Assembly: GCF_016861845.1 (NCBI RefSeq)
Contig: NZ_BOLV01000011.1
Coordinates: forward strand, 35,976-99,975
Reading direction: 5' to 3'
Origin: Lacticaseibacillus suilingensis
GTDB lineage: Bacteria; Bacillota; Bacilli; Lactobacillales; Lactobacillaceae
Length of the DNA: 64,000 nucleotides
Shown: positions 37,117-44,621 of the stretch, piece by piece
Layout of the letters: each line of letters starts with the position of its first letter
How positions within the stretch are numbered: the stretch's first letter is position 1
Notes under the pieces: generated by a model
What the model saw: the letters and a program-made list of their open reading frames with translations, nothing else
Database searches by the model: none
Told to the model about the DNA's origin: nothing
Made by a program: the position numbers and the translations under genes

Positions 37117-37612
37117 TACCCATGGGGATCATCAAATTCTTGAGACCATTTTGACCCAGCAGCCAGATGCTGATGCTTATTTTTACGCTGGCGATTCCGA
37201 GTTTGCCGCTGATGATCCGATTTTTGACCATTATGTGGCGGTGCGCGGCAACATGGACTTTGATTCCGCCTTTCCGCTGACTGTCAGCCAAACTGTGGCT
37301 GGGGTGCCGGTGTTCATGACCCATGGCCATCGCTTTGGGGTGAACTTCAGTTTAACGCAACTGTTAGACGCTGCAGCTAAGGCCAAGGCTCGCATTGTCA
37401 TTTTTGGCCACACCCATCAGTTAGGGGTGGAGCAGCACGATGGCATGGTGGTGCTGAACCCTGGGAGCATCTCCCAGCCGCGCGGCCAGTTTGCGAGGCT
37501 GGGTGGCACTTATGCGGTGATTGAAGCGACTGATGAGGCGATCACGGTCACCTACTATCTGCGCAACGGCCAGCCGGCGCCGGATTTGCAGCGGCGCTTT
37601 GCGTTGAAATGA
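37094..37612 (+). CDS. YfcE/MJ0936-family metallophosphodiesterase
   Basis: A 172-residue calcineurin-like phosphodiesterase. Metal ligands are visible in VAVSDTHGD, FYAGDSEF, VRGNMDF, FMTHGHRFG and IFGHTHQLG. B. subtilis has a similar gene (ysnB) after racE-rdgB. The natural substrate is unknown. AAGGAGG lies before the ATG and inside the end of the MurI-RdgB frame, so translation is coupled. Confidence 0.92.
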   Translation: MKLVAVSDTHGDHQILETILTQQPDADAYFYAGDSEFAADDPIFDHYVAVRGNMDFDSAFPLTVSQTVAGVPVFMTHGHRFGVNFSLTQLLDAAAKAKARIVIFGHTHQLGVEQHDGMVVLNPGSISQPRGQFARLGGTYAVIEATDEAITVTYYLRNGQPAPDLQRRFALK

Positions 37613-37640
37613 TGGCATCAGTCGAGGGGAGGCGAAGGGG

Positions 37641-38003
37641 ATGCCGCTCGTCCCAGATTTGCGCGCTTGGCCGCTGGCTAAGGCACAGTTGCAGCTCAAA
37701 ACGTTGGGCCTAGTTGGTCGCTCGGTCAAAGTCGCAGCCGCCGTTCGGTATGCGAACTGCCAACCGCAAACCGTCCTGAGCATGACGCCACCGCCTGGCC
37801 AGCAAGTGACGGCGGCAACAGTCGTCAACCTGTTTTACCTTGATGCCAAGACTCTGGCGACCAGCCAGCGGCAAGCGGAAGTACTGGCCAAAAAGCCGAC
37901 GGTAACACCAGCCCACCCAGATTTGGCATCAAAGTTGCCTGCGCAGCGGCACCGGCCCCGGCTGGCGGAACCAGTGAAGCCACGCGAACTGTTCAAATCA
38001 TAA
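37641..38003 (+). CDS. Free-standing single-PASTA-domain protein
   Basis: A 120-residue protein. Residues 4-66 fit one PASTA repeat: VPDLRAWPLAKAQLQLKTLGL, then VLSMTPPPGQQVTAATVVNLFYL. PASTA domains bind muropeptides and normally occur outside the cell on Ser/Thr kinases and PBPs. Here there is no signal peptide, membrane helix or kinase, and the rest is a basic proline-rich tail (LPAQRHRPRLAEPVKPRELF). GGAGG precedes the ATG at suitable spacing. It follows murI-rdgB and the phosphodiesterase, so a wall-related role is tempting but unproven. Confidence 0.75.
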   Translation: MPLVPDLRAWPLAKAQLQLKTLGLVGRSVKVAAAVRYANCQPQTVLSMTPPPGQQVTAATVVNLFYLDAKTLATSQRQAEVLAKKPTVTPAHPDLASKLPAQRHRPRLAEPVKPRELFKS

Positions 38004-38005
38004 AG

Positions 38006-38037
38006 CAAGAAGCTGCCGAAGTCGTCAGCTTCTTTTT
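38006..38037 (+). terminator. Terminator of the murI-rdgB operon
   Basis: AAGAAGCTG / CAGCTTCTT stem with an inner CGA/TCG pairing, followed by T residues. Confidence 0.85.
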
Positions 38038-38050
38038 GATTAGCCCCATG

Positions 38051-38081
38051 AAAAAAGCCCTGATGCTTCGCGCATCAGGGC
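38051..38081 (-). terminator. Terminator of the glycerol facilitator gene
   Basis: GCCCTGATGC / GCATCAGGGC, a 10-bp stem with a 5-nt loop. The minus strand continues with TTTTTT. Confidence 0.9.
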
Positions 38082-38091
38082 CGTTTGGCCT

Positions 38092-38823
38092 TTATAGAAA
38101 GACTGCTTTATATAAGACGATTGCTGTGATGGCGGCCAAAATCGGTGCCGCCACCGGCACCCAAGCATAGTCCCAATCGGAGCTGCCTTTGTGCCGCAGC
38201 GGCAACAGCTGATGCAGCAGCCGTGGCCCGAGGTCACGGGCCGGGTTCAAGGCCGGGCCGGTGGGGCCACCAAAGCTGGCAACCAAGGTCGCAACCAGGA
38301 ACCCCAGCGCCATGTGCGCAGTGCCCAGGTTATTCTGAAAGAATGGGGCTTTGGTAATGCCCAGCGCACCGAAGAAAAGAATAAAGGAACCAATGAATTC
38401 GTTGATAAAGCCATTCAGTTTGCTGCTGGTGGCATTGATCGTGGAGAACGTGCCTAAGACGTGGCGCGTGTCGGTGGTCAAGTCGTAATGCGGCTTGTAG
38501 GCGGCCACCACCCACAGCTGACCAAACATGGCCCCAGCAAATTGAGCAATAATGTAAGGTAGCACTTCGCTCCATGGAAATAACCCTGCAGCCGCCAAGC
38601 CAATCGTAAACGCGGGGTTGATATGGTTCCCCGAAATCCCGCCAATCATCATGGCTGGGATCATGACCCCAGCCCCGTAACCGACTGCAATCAGCATCCA
38701 GTCGGAACCATTACCTTTTGTCCCTTTGAGATCGACGTTGGCGACTGAACCGTTGCCTAACGCGACCATGATCGCGGTCCCCATGAACTCAGCAAAGAGT
38801 CGGGTCCAAAGATCGTATGTCAT
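38092..38823 (-). CDS. Aquaglyceroporin / glycerol facilitator (MIP family)
   Basis: A 243-residue channel with six membrane helices and two half-helices carrying the signature boxes GNHINPAFTIG and GPALNPARDLGPR. The aspartate after the second NPAR box is typical of glycerol-conducting channels, and some lactobacillar members also pass water, dihydroxyacetone or lactic acid. ATG 38823 follows GGAGGC; the longer upstream frame is not supported. No glpK or glpO is adjacent. Confidence 0.92.
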   Translation of the reverse strand: MTYDLWTRLFAEFMGTAIMVALGNGSVANVDLKGTKGNGSDWMLIAVGYGAGVMIPAMMIGGISGNHINPAFTIGLAAAGLFPWSEVLPYIIAQFAGAMFGQLWVVAAYKPHYDLTTDTRHVLGTFSTINATSSKLNGFINEFIGSFILFFGALGITKAPFFQNNLGTAHMALGFLVATLVASFGGPTGPALNPARDLGPRLLHQLLPLRHKGSSDWDYAWVPVAAPILAAITAIVLYKAVFL

Positions 38824-39175
38824 TATTGCGCCTCCATCTGCCCTTATTTTCTGAAATTGGACAGTCATATGCTTACCAGTGTAGCAAGGGTTAAGGGCAT
38901 AGTAAACAACCTTTGTGAAAGAAGCAAGCAATTAGCCTTCAGAAATAACAGGCCTGCCGAAAAGCCTTGAAGCCGATTTCACATGCCGTGGGAGGCGCAT
39001 GAAAGTACGCCGCCGTGCTGCCGCAACCGGTTACAAATAACGATACTGACCTAGTGATTTTGCCGGTTGAGGCGTGGGCCTAGTTTGTTAAATCCTGTCT
39101 AAACCTAGGCGATGAAGGTGCTTTCATGGCGGGAATTCGCTACAATAGTCCTGTACGACAAAAGGAGCGATTTTA

Positions 39176-39658
39176 TTGATAAACCAAGTGATCGAGAACA
39201 TGATGACGGAAAACCGCAGTCACTTCCTTATTCCTGGCGATATGATTGCCAGTGTCAGCGAAGACAACTCGCTGCGGCACGCGTTTTTGGTCCTGACGAA
39301 AGTGCGCTACGCTAAAATTCCCGTGCTGGATAACCAGGATCATTTCAAAGGCCTGATTTCACTGCCCCAAATCACTGACAAAATGCTCGGCCTCGATGAC
39401 ATCACCGCTGCCCCGCTGGACCAATATTGCGTGAAAGACGTGATGGAAACCGGCGTGGTCACCATCGATGACCCATATGATATCGAAGAAGTGCTCCATG
39501 CGTTGGTCGATAGCGCGTTCCTCCCAGTCGTGCAAAAAGATGGCACCTTCACCGGTATTGTTACCCGGCGCGAAGTGATGAAAGGCATCAATTACATCGG
39601 CCACAATATCGATAAAGAATACACATTATCCGAGAAGACCCCGGAATTGAAAAACTAA
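39176..39658 (+). CDS. cbpB: CBS-domain c-di-AMP-binding protein CbpB/DarB-like
   Basis: A 160-residue protein made of two CBS modules (FLVLTKVRYAKIPVLDNQD and VKDVMETGVVTIDDPYDIEE...FLPVVQKDGTFTGIVTRREV). It matches the YkuL/DarB/CbpB family, which binds c-di-AMP and, when free, can stimulate (p)ppGpp synthesis by Rel in Listeria and Bacillus. Translation starts at TTG 39176, 8 nt after AGGAG. A TACAAT box lies 30 bp upstream. Ligand and partner are inferred from the family. Confidence 0.85.
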   Translation: MINQVIENMMTENRSHFLIPGDMIASVSEDNSLRHAFLVLTKVRYAKIPVLDNQDHFKGLISLPQITDKMLGLDDITAAPLDQYCVKDVMETGVVTIDDPYDIEEVLHALVDSAFLPVVQKDGTFTGIVTRREVMKGINYIGHNIDKEYTLSEKTPELKN

Positions 39659-39667
39659 AGCACGACG

Positions 39668-39705
39668 CAAAAACACCAGCCAACCGCGAGTTGACTGGTG
39701 TTTTG
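39668..39705. terminator. Bidirectional terminator between convergent genes
   Basis: AAAACACCAGCCAAC / GTTGACTGGTGTTTT, a 15-bp stem with one mismatch and a 5-nt loop, A- and T-flanked. Confidence 0.9.
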
Positions 39706-39713
39706 CTGTAAGT

Positions 39714-40208
39714 TTAGAACCGGCGGCCCATAATCGCTAAGCTGCGGCGCTGGCCATCCATCAACGCCACGTCTGGCAACAGCCCCCACTGGCTAAACTG
39801 GTTCTTAGTGAACAAGCCGAGGCTGGGGATGTTATGCGCGAAGATAAAGGCGACGAGGGCATCGAGACCCAGCACCGGCAGTTGGCCGAATACATGATCC
39901 AGCGCGGCCTGGCCCAAGCCTTGGTGGTGATGAGCGCCATCGATGTAGATGCTGATTTCTGCCGTATGACCATATGCCGGCCGGCCGTAGAAGTCTTCCA
40001 AGCCCACCCAGCCGGCGAGTTCATGATTCTGTTTAATTAGCCACAACGGCCGGCGCTTGGGGTCGAACGCGGCAAACCAAGCGGCTCTGGAAGCGACCGT
40101 GACCGGTTCAAGATCAGCAGTGGCTAAGCGGCTCGGGATGATTTGATTGTAAATGGCGACCACCGCCGGTAAATCGGCTTTGGTGGCGAAAGTAAATTCT
40201 GGTTGCAT
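39714..40208 (-). CDS. GNAT family N-acetyltransferase (phosphinothricin acetyltransferase-like)
   Basis: A 164-residue GNAT enzyme of the PAT subgroup: YNQIIPSRLATAD near the N-terminus, WVGLEDFYGRPAYGHTAEISIYI, and the acetyl-CoA loop HHHQGLGQAALDHVF. Family members acetylate amino-acid-like substrates such as phosphinothricin or methionine sulfoximine; the physiological substrate is unknown. AGAGG precedes the ATG by 7 nt. Confidence 0.88.
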   Translation of the reverse strand: MQPEFTFATKADLPAVVAIYNQIIPSRLATADLEPVTVASRAAWFAAFDPKRRPLWLIKQNHELAGWVGLEDFYGRPAYGHTAEISIYIDGAHHHQGLGQAALDHVFGQLPVLGLDALVAFIFAHNIPSLGLFTKNQFSQWGLLPDVALMDGQRRSLAIMGRRF

Positions 40209-40238
40209 GACTGGCCTCTTTTAGTTTGAATACTCGTA

Positions 40239-41144
40239 TTATACGCCAGTTGCCGCATCGCTGGGTTTGTCCAAGAAAATCGTGGCCAACACGCCTAGCA
40301 CAACGCCGGCCACCACCGTGAGGATGCCGCCGATGCCGGTGCTGGCCGGCCAGTAGGGCTTCAGGCCAGTTTCTACCAAGATCAAGGCGGCGGCCAGCAC
40401 AATGCCGATGACCGCATAATACACTTGCGCTTCGAAACGCTTGAGTAACATTTCCATCACTTTGGCGATCACCAGTAGCCCGACGATGGCGCCAAGCATG
40501 AAGGGACCGAGCAAGGCCACGGTCATCAGCTGCTCCTGAAAGGCGGCCCAGTTGCCGGCCAACAAGGCGCGCAAGGCCGGCCCGATGGCGCTCACGGCAT
40601 TATACACGGTGCCATATTGGTCGATCACCATCAACATAATGGAACCGGAGATGCCTGGAATCGCCATCAGCGCGACTGCGAACACGCCGGCAAAGGTCAT
40701 GGTGCCGGCATCAGCCAATGATTTCAGACGAGTGATGGCAATCAAGTTTTCAGGTTGCTCGCCGCCGAGCTTGGCCAAGCCATAAATCGCGGCGAATCCC
40801 AGCACTGGCAGAAGCACATACCAAGCCTTGAACGGCACCTGGGTGATTTTGCGGTAGATAAACGGCCCAATTCCCAGCACCAAGCCGATAAAGAAGCTGT
40901 AACTGGGCAGCGGCCAGCTCGCCGTGATCAGCAAAATAGCCTTGGTGGAAAGCAAAATTCCCAGCACTGCCCCGAGCCCCACTGGAACCAGTAAGCGCAG
41001 GTGGGTGCGCGGCGCTTCGCGAAAATGGTTCACGGCAGCGAGCAGGCGGTCATACAGCCCGACCACCACGGCAAAAATGCTACCAGATAAGCCAGGAATG
41101 ACAAGGGCGATTCCGATGAGGGCACCTTTGATCAGATTTAGCAA
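40239..41144 (-). CDS. DUF368 family undecaprenyl-phosphate translocase (PopT-like)
   Basis: A 301-residue membrane protein with eight or so helices and two inverted repeats marked by IPGLSGSIFAVVVGLYDRLL and IPGISGSIMLMVIDQYG. DUF368 proteins were shown to recycle the C55-P lipid carrier across the membrane, alongside DedA-type UptA. It starts at TTG 41144 with AAGGAG 7 nt before. mscS lies 24 bp upstream, so the two may be cotranscribed. Confidence 0.88.
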   Translation of the reverse strand: MLNLIKGALIGIALVIPGLSGSIFAVVVGLYDRLLAAVNHFREAPRTHLRLLVPVGLGAVLGILLSTKAILLITASWPLPSYSFFIGLVLGIGPFIYRKITQVPFKAWYVLLPVLGFAAIYGLAKLGGEQPENLIAITRLKSLADAGTMTFAGVFAVALMAIPGISGSIMLMVIDQYGTVYNAVSAIGPALRALLAGNWAAFQEQLMTVALLGPFMLGAIVGLLVIAKVMEMLLKRFEAQVYYAVIGIVLAAALILVETGLKPYWPASTGIGGILTVVAGVVLGVLATIFLDKPSDAATGV

Positions 41145-41168
41145 AGTCAGTCTCCTTATTGGGCGCGA

Positions 41169-42047
41169 TTAGGATTGGCGTAGATTAAGGGGTGGTGTCG
41201 GCAAATCGATGCCAGCATCATGCAAGGCTTTGACATAAGCAGCGAGAAAACGACGCTGCACGTTGAGCTGTTCACCATTAGCCGTGAGGAACTTGACTTG
41301 GTAGCTAAAGGTGCCATCACCGTTATCGGTCAGCCCCAAGACGTCGGGGCCTTGGCGAATAGCTTTGATTTGCGGCACGAGGTCCGTGTTGACTTGATCG
41401 ATCACCGTGCGCACATGCTTGAGATCCGCTTCCGGGCGCATCGGCAATTTAACCAAAGCCAGCATGTTGCTGCGAGAAAGATTTGAAACAATGGTAATAT
41501 TGCGATTAGGAATGTAGTTCACGGTGCCATCATAGCTGCGCACAATCGTTGTCCGCAGCCCCACTGAGGTGACAACGCCGGTAATGGTTCCTAGGGTGAC
41601 AGCATCGCCGACATCGATTTGGCCTTCTAATAGAATGAAGAAGCCCGTGACGACATCAGCGACAAAGCCTTGGGCGCCGAGGCCTAAGGCAATACCGACC
41701 ACCCCAGCACCAGCCAGCAAGGTCCCCACCGGTACGCCAAGCACAGTCAACACTGCATAAAGGTAGAAGAAAAAGACCGTGTAGCCCAGCACATTTTTGC
41801 TGAGGGCGTGCATGGTGGTAGCGCGGGTGCTGGAGACGCCAGTGCGCGCTTGGTAGGCGTTGAAGCCGTGATTGATCAGGCGTTTACCGATGGCGTTAAT
41901 CACCAGAAACAGCACCGTGAACAAAACGATTTCAACCACGGTACTGACGATGGCATCGATAATTTTGCTCCAATCGATGGCATCAAAGTAGCGCCGCCAG
42001 GCATTGGGTTGCTCAGTTAAAGTGGTCAGTAGGATGTATGGGTTCAA
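41169..42047 (-). CDS. Mechanosensitive ion channel, MscS family
   Basis: A 292-residue osmotic-release channel. There are three N-terminal helices, the last being the pore helix (GTLLAGAGVVGIALGLGAQGFVADVVTGFF). The beta domain follows (GDAVTLGTITGVVTSVGLRTTIVR, YIPNRNI), then the C-terminal alpha/beta domain. It starts at TTG 42047, 8 nt after AAGGAG. It is probably expressed with the DUF368 gene downstream. Confidence 0.92.
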   Translation of the reverse strand: MNPYILLTTLTEQPNAWRRYFDAIDWSKIIDAIVSTVVEIVLFTVLFLVINAIGKRLINHGFNAYQARTGVSSTRATTMHALSKNVLGYTVFFFYLYAVLTVLGVPVGTLLAGAGVVGIALGLGAQGFVADVVTGFFILLEGQIDVGDAVTLGTITGVVTSVGLRTTIVRSYDGTVNYIPNRNITIVSNLSRSNMLALVKLPMRPEADLKHVRTVIDQVNTDLVPQIKAIRQGPDVLGLTDNGDGTFSYQVKFLTANGEQLNVQRRFLAAYVKALHDAGIDLPTPPLNLRQS

Positions 42048-42158
42048 TATAATCGCTCCTTAGTCTGTTATCAGTGTAACAAAATCCACCAACCCGGCCT
42101 AGCGCTGGTCTTGAATTTATAAAAAGTCTATATGATTGCCAAGAAAGTAGGTTTCAAC

Positions 42159-42902
42159 ATGCCCAATCGTCTCACGCCCCAACAAGCCGCACCGCTATTT
42201 GCTGGGTGGCCAGAAACGCCCATCTATTCATGCTTAAGTGGCACCATGGGCCAGCTCATCGGTACGGAGAGGGCTGCAGCAGCGGTCATCGGTGACTTTG
42301 TCTTCTTAGCGGGCCAGCCTGATGCCACCTTGCTTAACTCGATTGCGGCTCCGCAACCGCTGATTGTGGTGCCTCGCACTGACGCCTGGACACCGGTGAT
42401 TGAGGGCACTTATGGCACTTGCGCTAAGCGCTTTGAGCGTTATGCCACGGTGAAAATAACCGCCGGCTTTGATCCGCACCGCTTGCAGCAGCTCGCCAAT
42501 CCGCCCGCCGGCACGCAGTTGGTGGCGCTGGACCAGCACTGGTTTGGCGTGTGTCAGACGCTGGCCTGGGCGGAAGATTTTACGCGGCAGTTTCGCAGCT
42601 TTGATCAATTTGACCGGCTGGCTTGCGGCGTGTTGGCGCTGCATGAAGGTGAGCTAGTGGCTGGCGCCAGTGCTTACAGTGCTTATCCTGGCGGCATCGA
42701 AATCGAAGTCGATACGCGTGAAGACTACCGGCGTCGCGGACTGGCCACTGCTTGCAGTGCGCAGCTGATTTTAACCTGTCTCACGCGGGGCATTTATCCG
42801 AGCTGGGACGCGCACACCAAAACGTCGCTGGCGCTGGCGCAAAAGTTAGGCTATCAGCTGGCCTATGCCTATCCGGCGTACATGGTCGCACCAGGCAGTT
42901 AA
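42159..42902 (+). CDS. GNAT family acetyltransferase (ZmaR-like)
   Basis: A protein of about 247 residues with an N-terminal variable half and a C-terminal GNAT fold: GGIEIEVDTREDYRRRGLAT holds motif A, followed by WDAHTKTSLALAQKLGY. It resembles the zwittermicin-resistance and FR47-like group; the substrate is unknown. Two in-frame ATGs are possible (42132 and 42159). I favour the second because AGTAGGT lies 6 nt before it, but the choice is uncertain. Confidence 0.8.
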   Translation: MPNRLTPQQAAPLFAGWPETPIYSCLSGTMGQLIGTERAAAAVIGDFVFLAGQPDATLLNSIAAPQPLIVVPRTDAWTPVIEGTYGTCAKRFERYATVKITAGFDPHRLQQLANPPAGTQLVALDQHWFGVCQTLAWAEDFTRQFRSFDQFDRLACGVLALHEGELVAGASAYSAYPGGIEIEVDTREDYRRRGLATACSAQLILTCLTRGIYPSWDAHTKTSLALAQKLGYQLAYAYPAYMVAPGS

Positions 42903-42995
42903 CGTCGTGAAAAATTTGCCGCGGCCTGGTAATGATGATATTCTTGTTGTATACATATGCATCCCTTTTCGTGGGGTGTTAAAGGAGGGTGTTGC

Positions 42996-43427
42996 ATGTC
43001 AGGAGCAGAAGTTGCTGGGGTGATTGCGGCAGTGGCGTTTTTGATCATTGCCTTAGCCGTAGCGATCATTGCCATTCGTTTATCATCTGTCACCAAGGAA
43101 ATTAAAAACACAGTCGCCGAGGTTAACCAGACGCTGGATACAGTCAACGGCGAAATCAAACCGCTGACCAACGAGATTGAAGCGTTGCTGACCAAATCCA
43201 ACACGTTGCTCAACGACGTGAACGGTAAGGTAGCCGCCATTGATCCTGTGTTTACCGCCATCGGTGAGCTCGGAGAAAGTGTTTCTGACCTGAACACCTC
43301 AACGCGTAACCTCGCGGCTAAAGTATCGACTGGCGCGAAGAATTCCGCCAAGGTCACCGTTGCCGCCAAGGTGGGTCAACGAGCCGCCGCTATGTTTTCC
43401 AAGAAAAATGAGCAAACCACAAAATAG
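42996..43427 (+). CDS. DUF948 membrane protein (YtxG-like)
   Basis: A 143-residue protein with one N-terminal helix (AGVIAAVAFLIIALAVAIIAI), then a long coiled coil (KEIKNTVAEVNQTLDTVNGEIKPL with heptads to about residue 110) and a short basic tail. Such proteins pair with YtxH and respond to general stress in Bacillus; the function is unknown. AAAGGAGGG precedes the ATG. ytxH starts 12 bp later. In many lactobacilli this pair lies close to pepQ-ccpA, as here. Confidence 0.88.
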   Translation: MSGAEVAGVIAAVAFLIIALAVAIIAIRLSSVTKEIKNTVAEVNQTLDTVNGEIKPLTNEIEALLTKSNTLLNDVNGKVAAIDPVFTAIGELGESVSDLNTSTRNLAAKVSTGAKNSAKVTVAAKVGQRAAAMFSKKNEQTTK

Positions 43428-43439
43428 GAGGTTTTCATT

Positions 43440-43985
43440 ATGGCAAAAAAGAGTCATTTCTTGTTAGGTTTCGTTCTGGGTGCTGCTAGTTCGTTGGCGG
43501 CAACGTATCTGCTGACGCCGCAAACCAGCGATGAGCTGAAGGAAAAATTCAGCAAGACCAAAGATGATTTGTCTGACCGGGCGGCTGATTACTATGACTA
43601 CGCCCGCGATGCCACTGCTGAATGGCGCGAATCCGCCCAAAGCATGGTTGAGGATCTCAAACAGCGCGCGGCCAATGCGAAGCACGATGCAGGCGATGTG
43701 GCCAGTTATGATGATGCCACTCAGGCCCTTAAAGACGAACTGACCGACGCGCCAGAAGTGCCAGCCAGCGATGATTTCGATGATATCGTCTTGGATGGCA
43801 AGAGTGCCTTTGCTCAAGCCAAAGACGATGCCGAAACTGCCGCCGATGATTTGGGCGAAGTGGCCACTGAAGCCACTGCCGACCATGATGAAGCAGAAGC
43901 CTTCGATGATGCCGCCACCAACGACATCGATCCTAGCGTGCCAGACGAAGCGGCACGGGCAGATCAGGATAACCCAGAAGCATAA
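43440..43985 (+). CDS. YtxH domain protein
   Basis: A 181-residue protein with a short N-terminal membrane segment (HFLLGFVLGAASSLAATYLLTP), the YtxH motif TSDELKEKFSKTKDDLSDRAADYYDYARD, and an acidic, alanine-rich low-complexity tail (about residues 85-181). Probably an envelope stress protein anchored to the membrane. AGGAGG precedes the ATG, and it is coupled with the DUF948 gene. Confidence 0.87.
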   Translation: MAKKSHFLLGFVLGAASSLAATYLLTPQTSDELKEKFSKTKDDLSDRAADYYDYARDATAEWRESAQSMVEDLKQRAANAKHDAGDVASYDDATQALKDELTDAPEVPASDDFDDIVLDGKSAFAQAKDDAETAADDLGEVATEATADHDEAEAFDDAATNDIDPSVPDEAARADQDNPEA

Positions 43986-43990
43986 AGCTT

Positions 43991-44022
43991 AAGCGCGATG
44001 AGCGGTGCTCAACGCGCTTTTT
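43991..44022 (+). terminator. Terminator of DUF948-ytxH
   Basis: AAGCGCG / CGCGCTT stem around a 15-nt loop, followed by TTTTG. Confidence 0.7.
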
Positions 44023-44030
44023 GTTTGCAT

Positions 44031-44060
44031 AAAAATAGCGTTGGGCCGCGGCCCAACGCT
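44031..44060 (-). terminator. Long palindromic terminator of the 47-aa gene
   Basis: A perfect 24-bp palindrome (arms AGCGTTGGGCCG / CGGCCCAACGCT, 44037-44060) with a T-rich stretch (TATTTTTAT) after it on the minus strand. It is unusual in having no unpaired loop in the DNA. Confidence 0.75.
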
Positions 44061-44080
44061 GGTTTTATCTAATGGTAAAG

Positions 44081-44224
44081 TTACTTGTTGTTCTGCTTAG
44101 CTTCTTTACGCACCCGCGCATGTTCGGCAACTTGCTCGATGTGCTGGTGCATCAACTTTAACATCAGATCATTTGGTAAACCCATTTGAGGGGTCATCGC
44201 ACGTTCGATATCAGACACAGGCAT
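44081..44224 (-). CDS. Small uncharacterised protein (47 aa)
   Basis: Read directly on the minus strand: ATG at 44224 to TAA at 44081, preceded by AGAGGA with 8-nt spacing and followed by a strong terminator. The sequence begins MPVSDIERAMTPQMGLPND, continues with a helical LMLKLMHQHIEQVAEHARV and ends in a basic KEAKQNNK. It is soluble and probably two short helices. I cannot assign a family. The well-formed initiation and termination signals argue that it is a real gene. Confidence 0.72.
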   Translation of the reverse strand: MPVSDIERAMTPQMGLPNDLMLKLMHQHIEQVAEHARVRKEAKQNNK

Positions 44225-44589
44225 AATTCTTTTCCTCTTTTCTCTTCTTATTTTTCATCTTAATCATATGGGCTAGCCCTTAGATGTGCAAATAATAAAT
44301 ACATGAGATATTTCGTGTACATTAATCGTGAACATATGTAGACTGCCGAGAGTATGAACGTTGATGCCATTGGGTTTCCATTTTTGCTTTAACGCGCCGG
44401 TTTTGGCTTAAAATCACGCTTGCTTAGACTCACAGAAATGCCTAATCGTTCATTTTTGAGCAAGCCAAGTCCGTCAAACCAGGCCCTGTCTCGGTTTTGA
44501 TACATTCAGATGAATAAATAATAAATAACGTATGCATACGGTGAACGGTAAAAGCCTAAACCTAGGCGTTTTTAACTTTGCGAGCATAC
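44225..44589. other. 365-bp AT-rich intergenic region
   Basis: No credible gene. It is more AT-rich than the surroundings. It holds the perfect 12-bp palindrome CGTATGCATACG (44529-44540) and a small hairpin GCCTA/TAGGC followed by TTTTT (about 44553-44572). The promoter of the 47-aa gene should lie at its left end. Confidence 0.4.
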
Positions 44590-44617
44590 AAAAAGCGCTG
44601 ATCGCAACCAGCGCTTT
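44590..44617 (-). terminator. Terminator of pepQ
   Basis: AAAGCGCTG / CAGCGCTTT, a 9-bp stem with an 8-nt loop. T residues follow on the minus strand. Confidence 0.88.
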
Positions 44618-44621
44618 GAAG

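Noticed and set aside
38999..39040. 13-codon frame with GGGAGG in front (MKVRRRAAATGYK)
   Set aside because: Spacing of only 3 nt and no associated terminator or regulated gene structure; likely chance.
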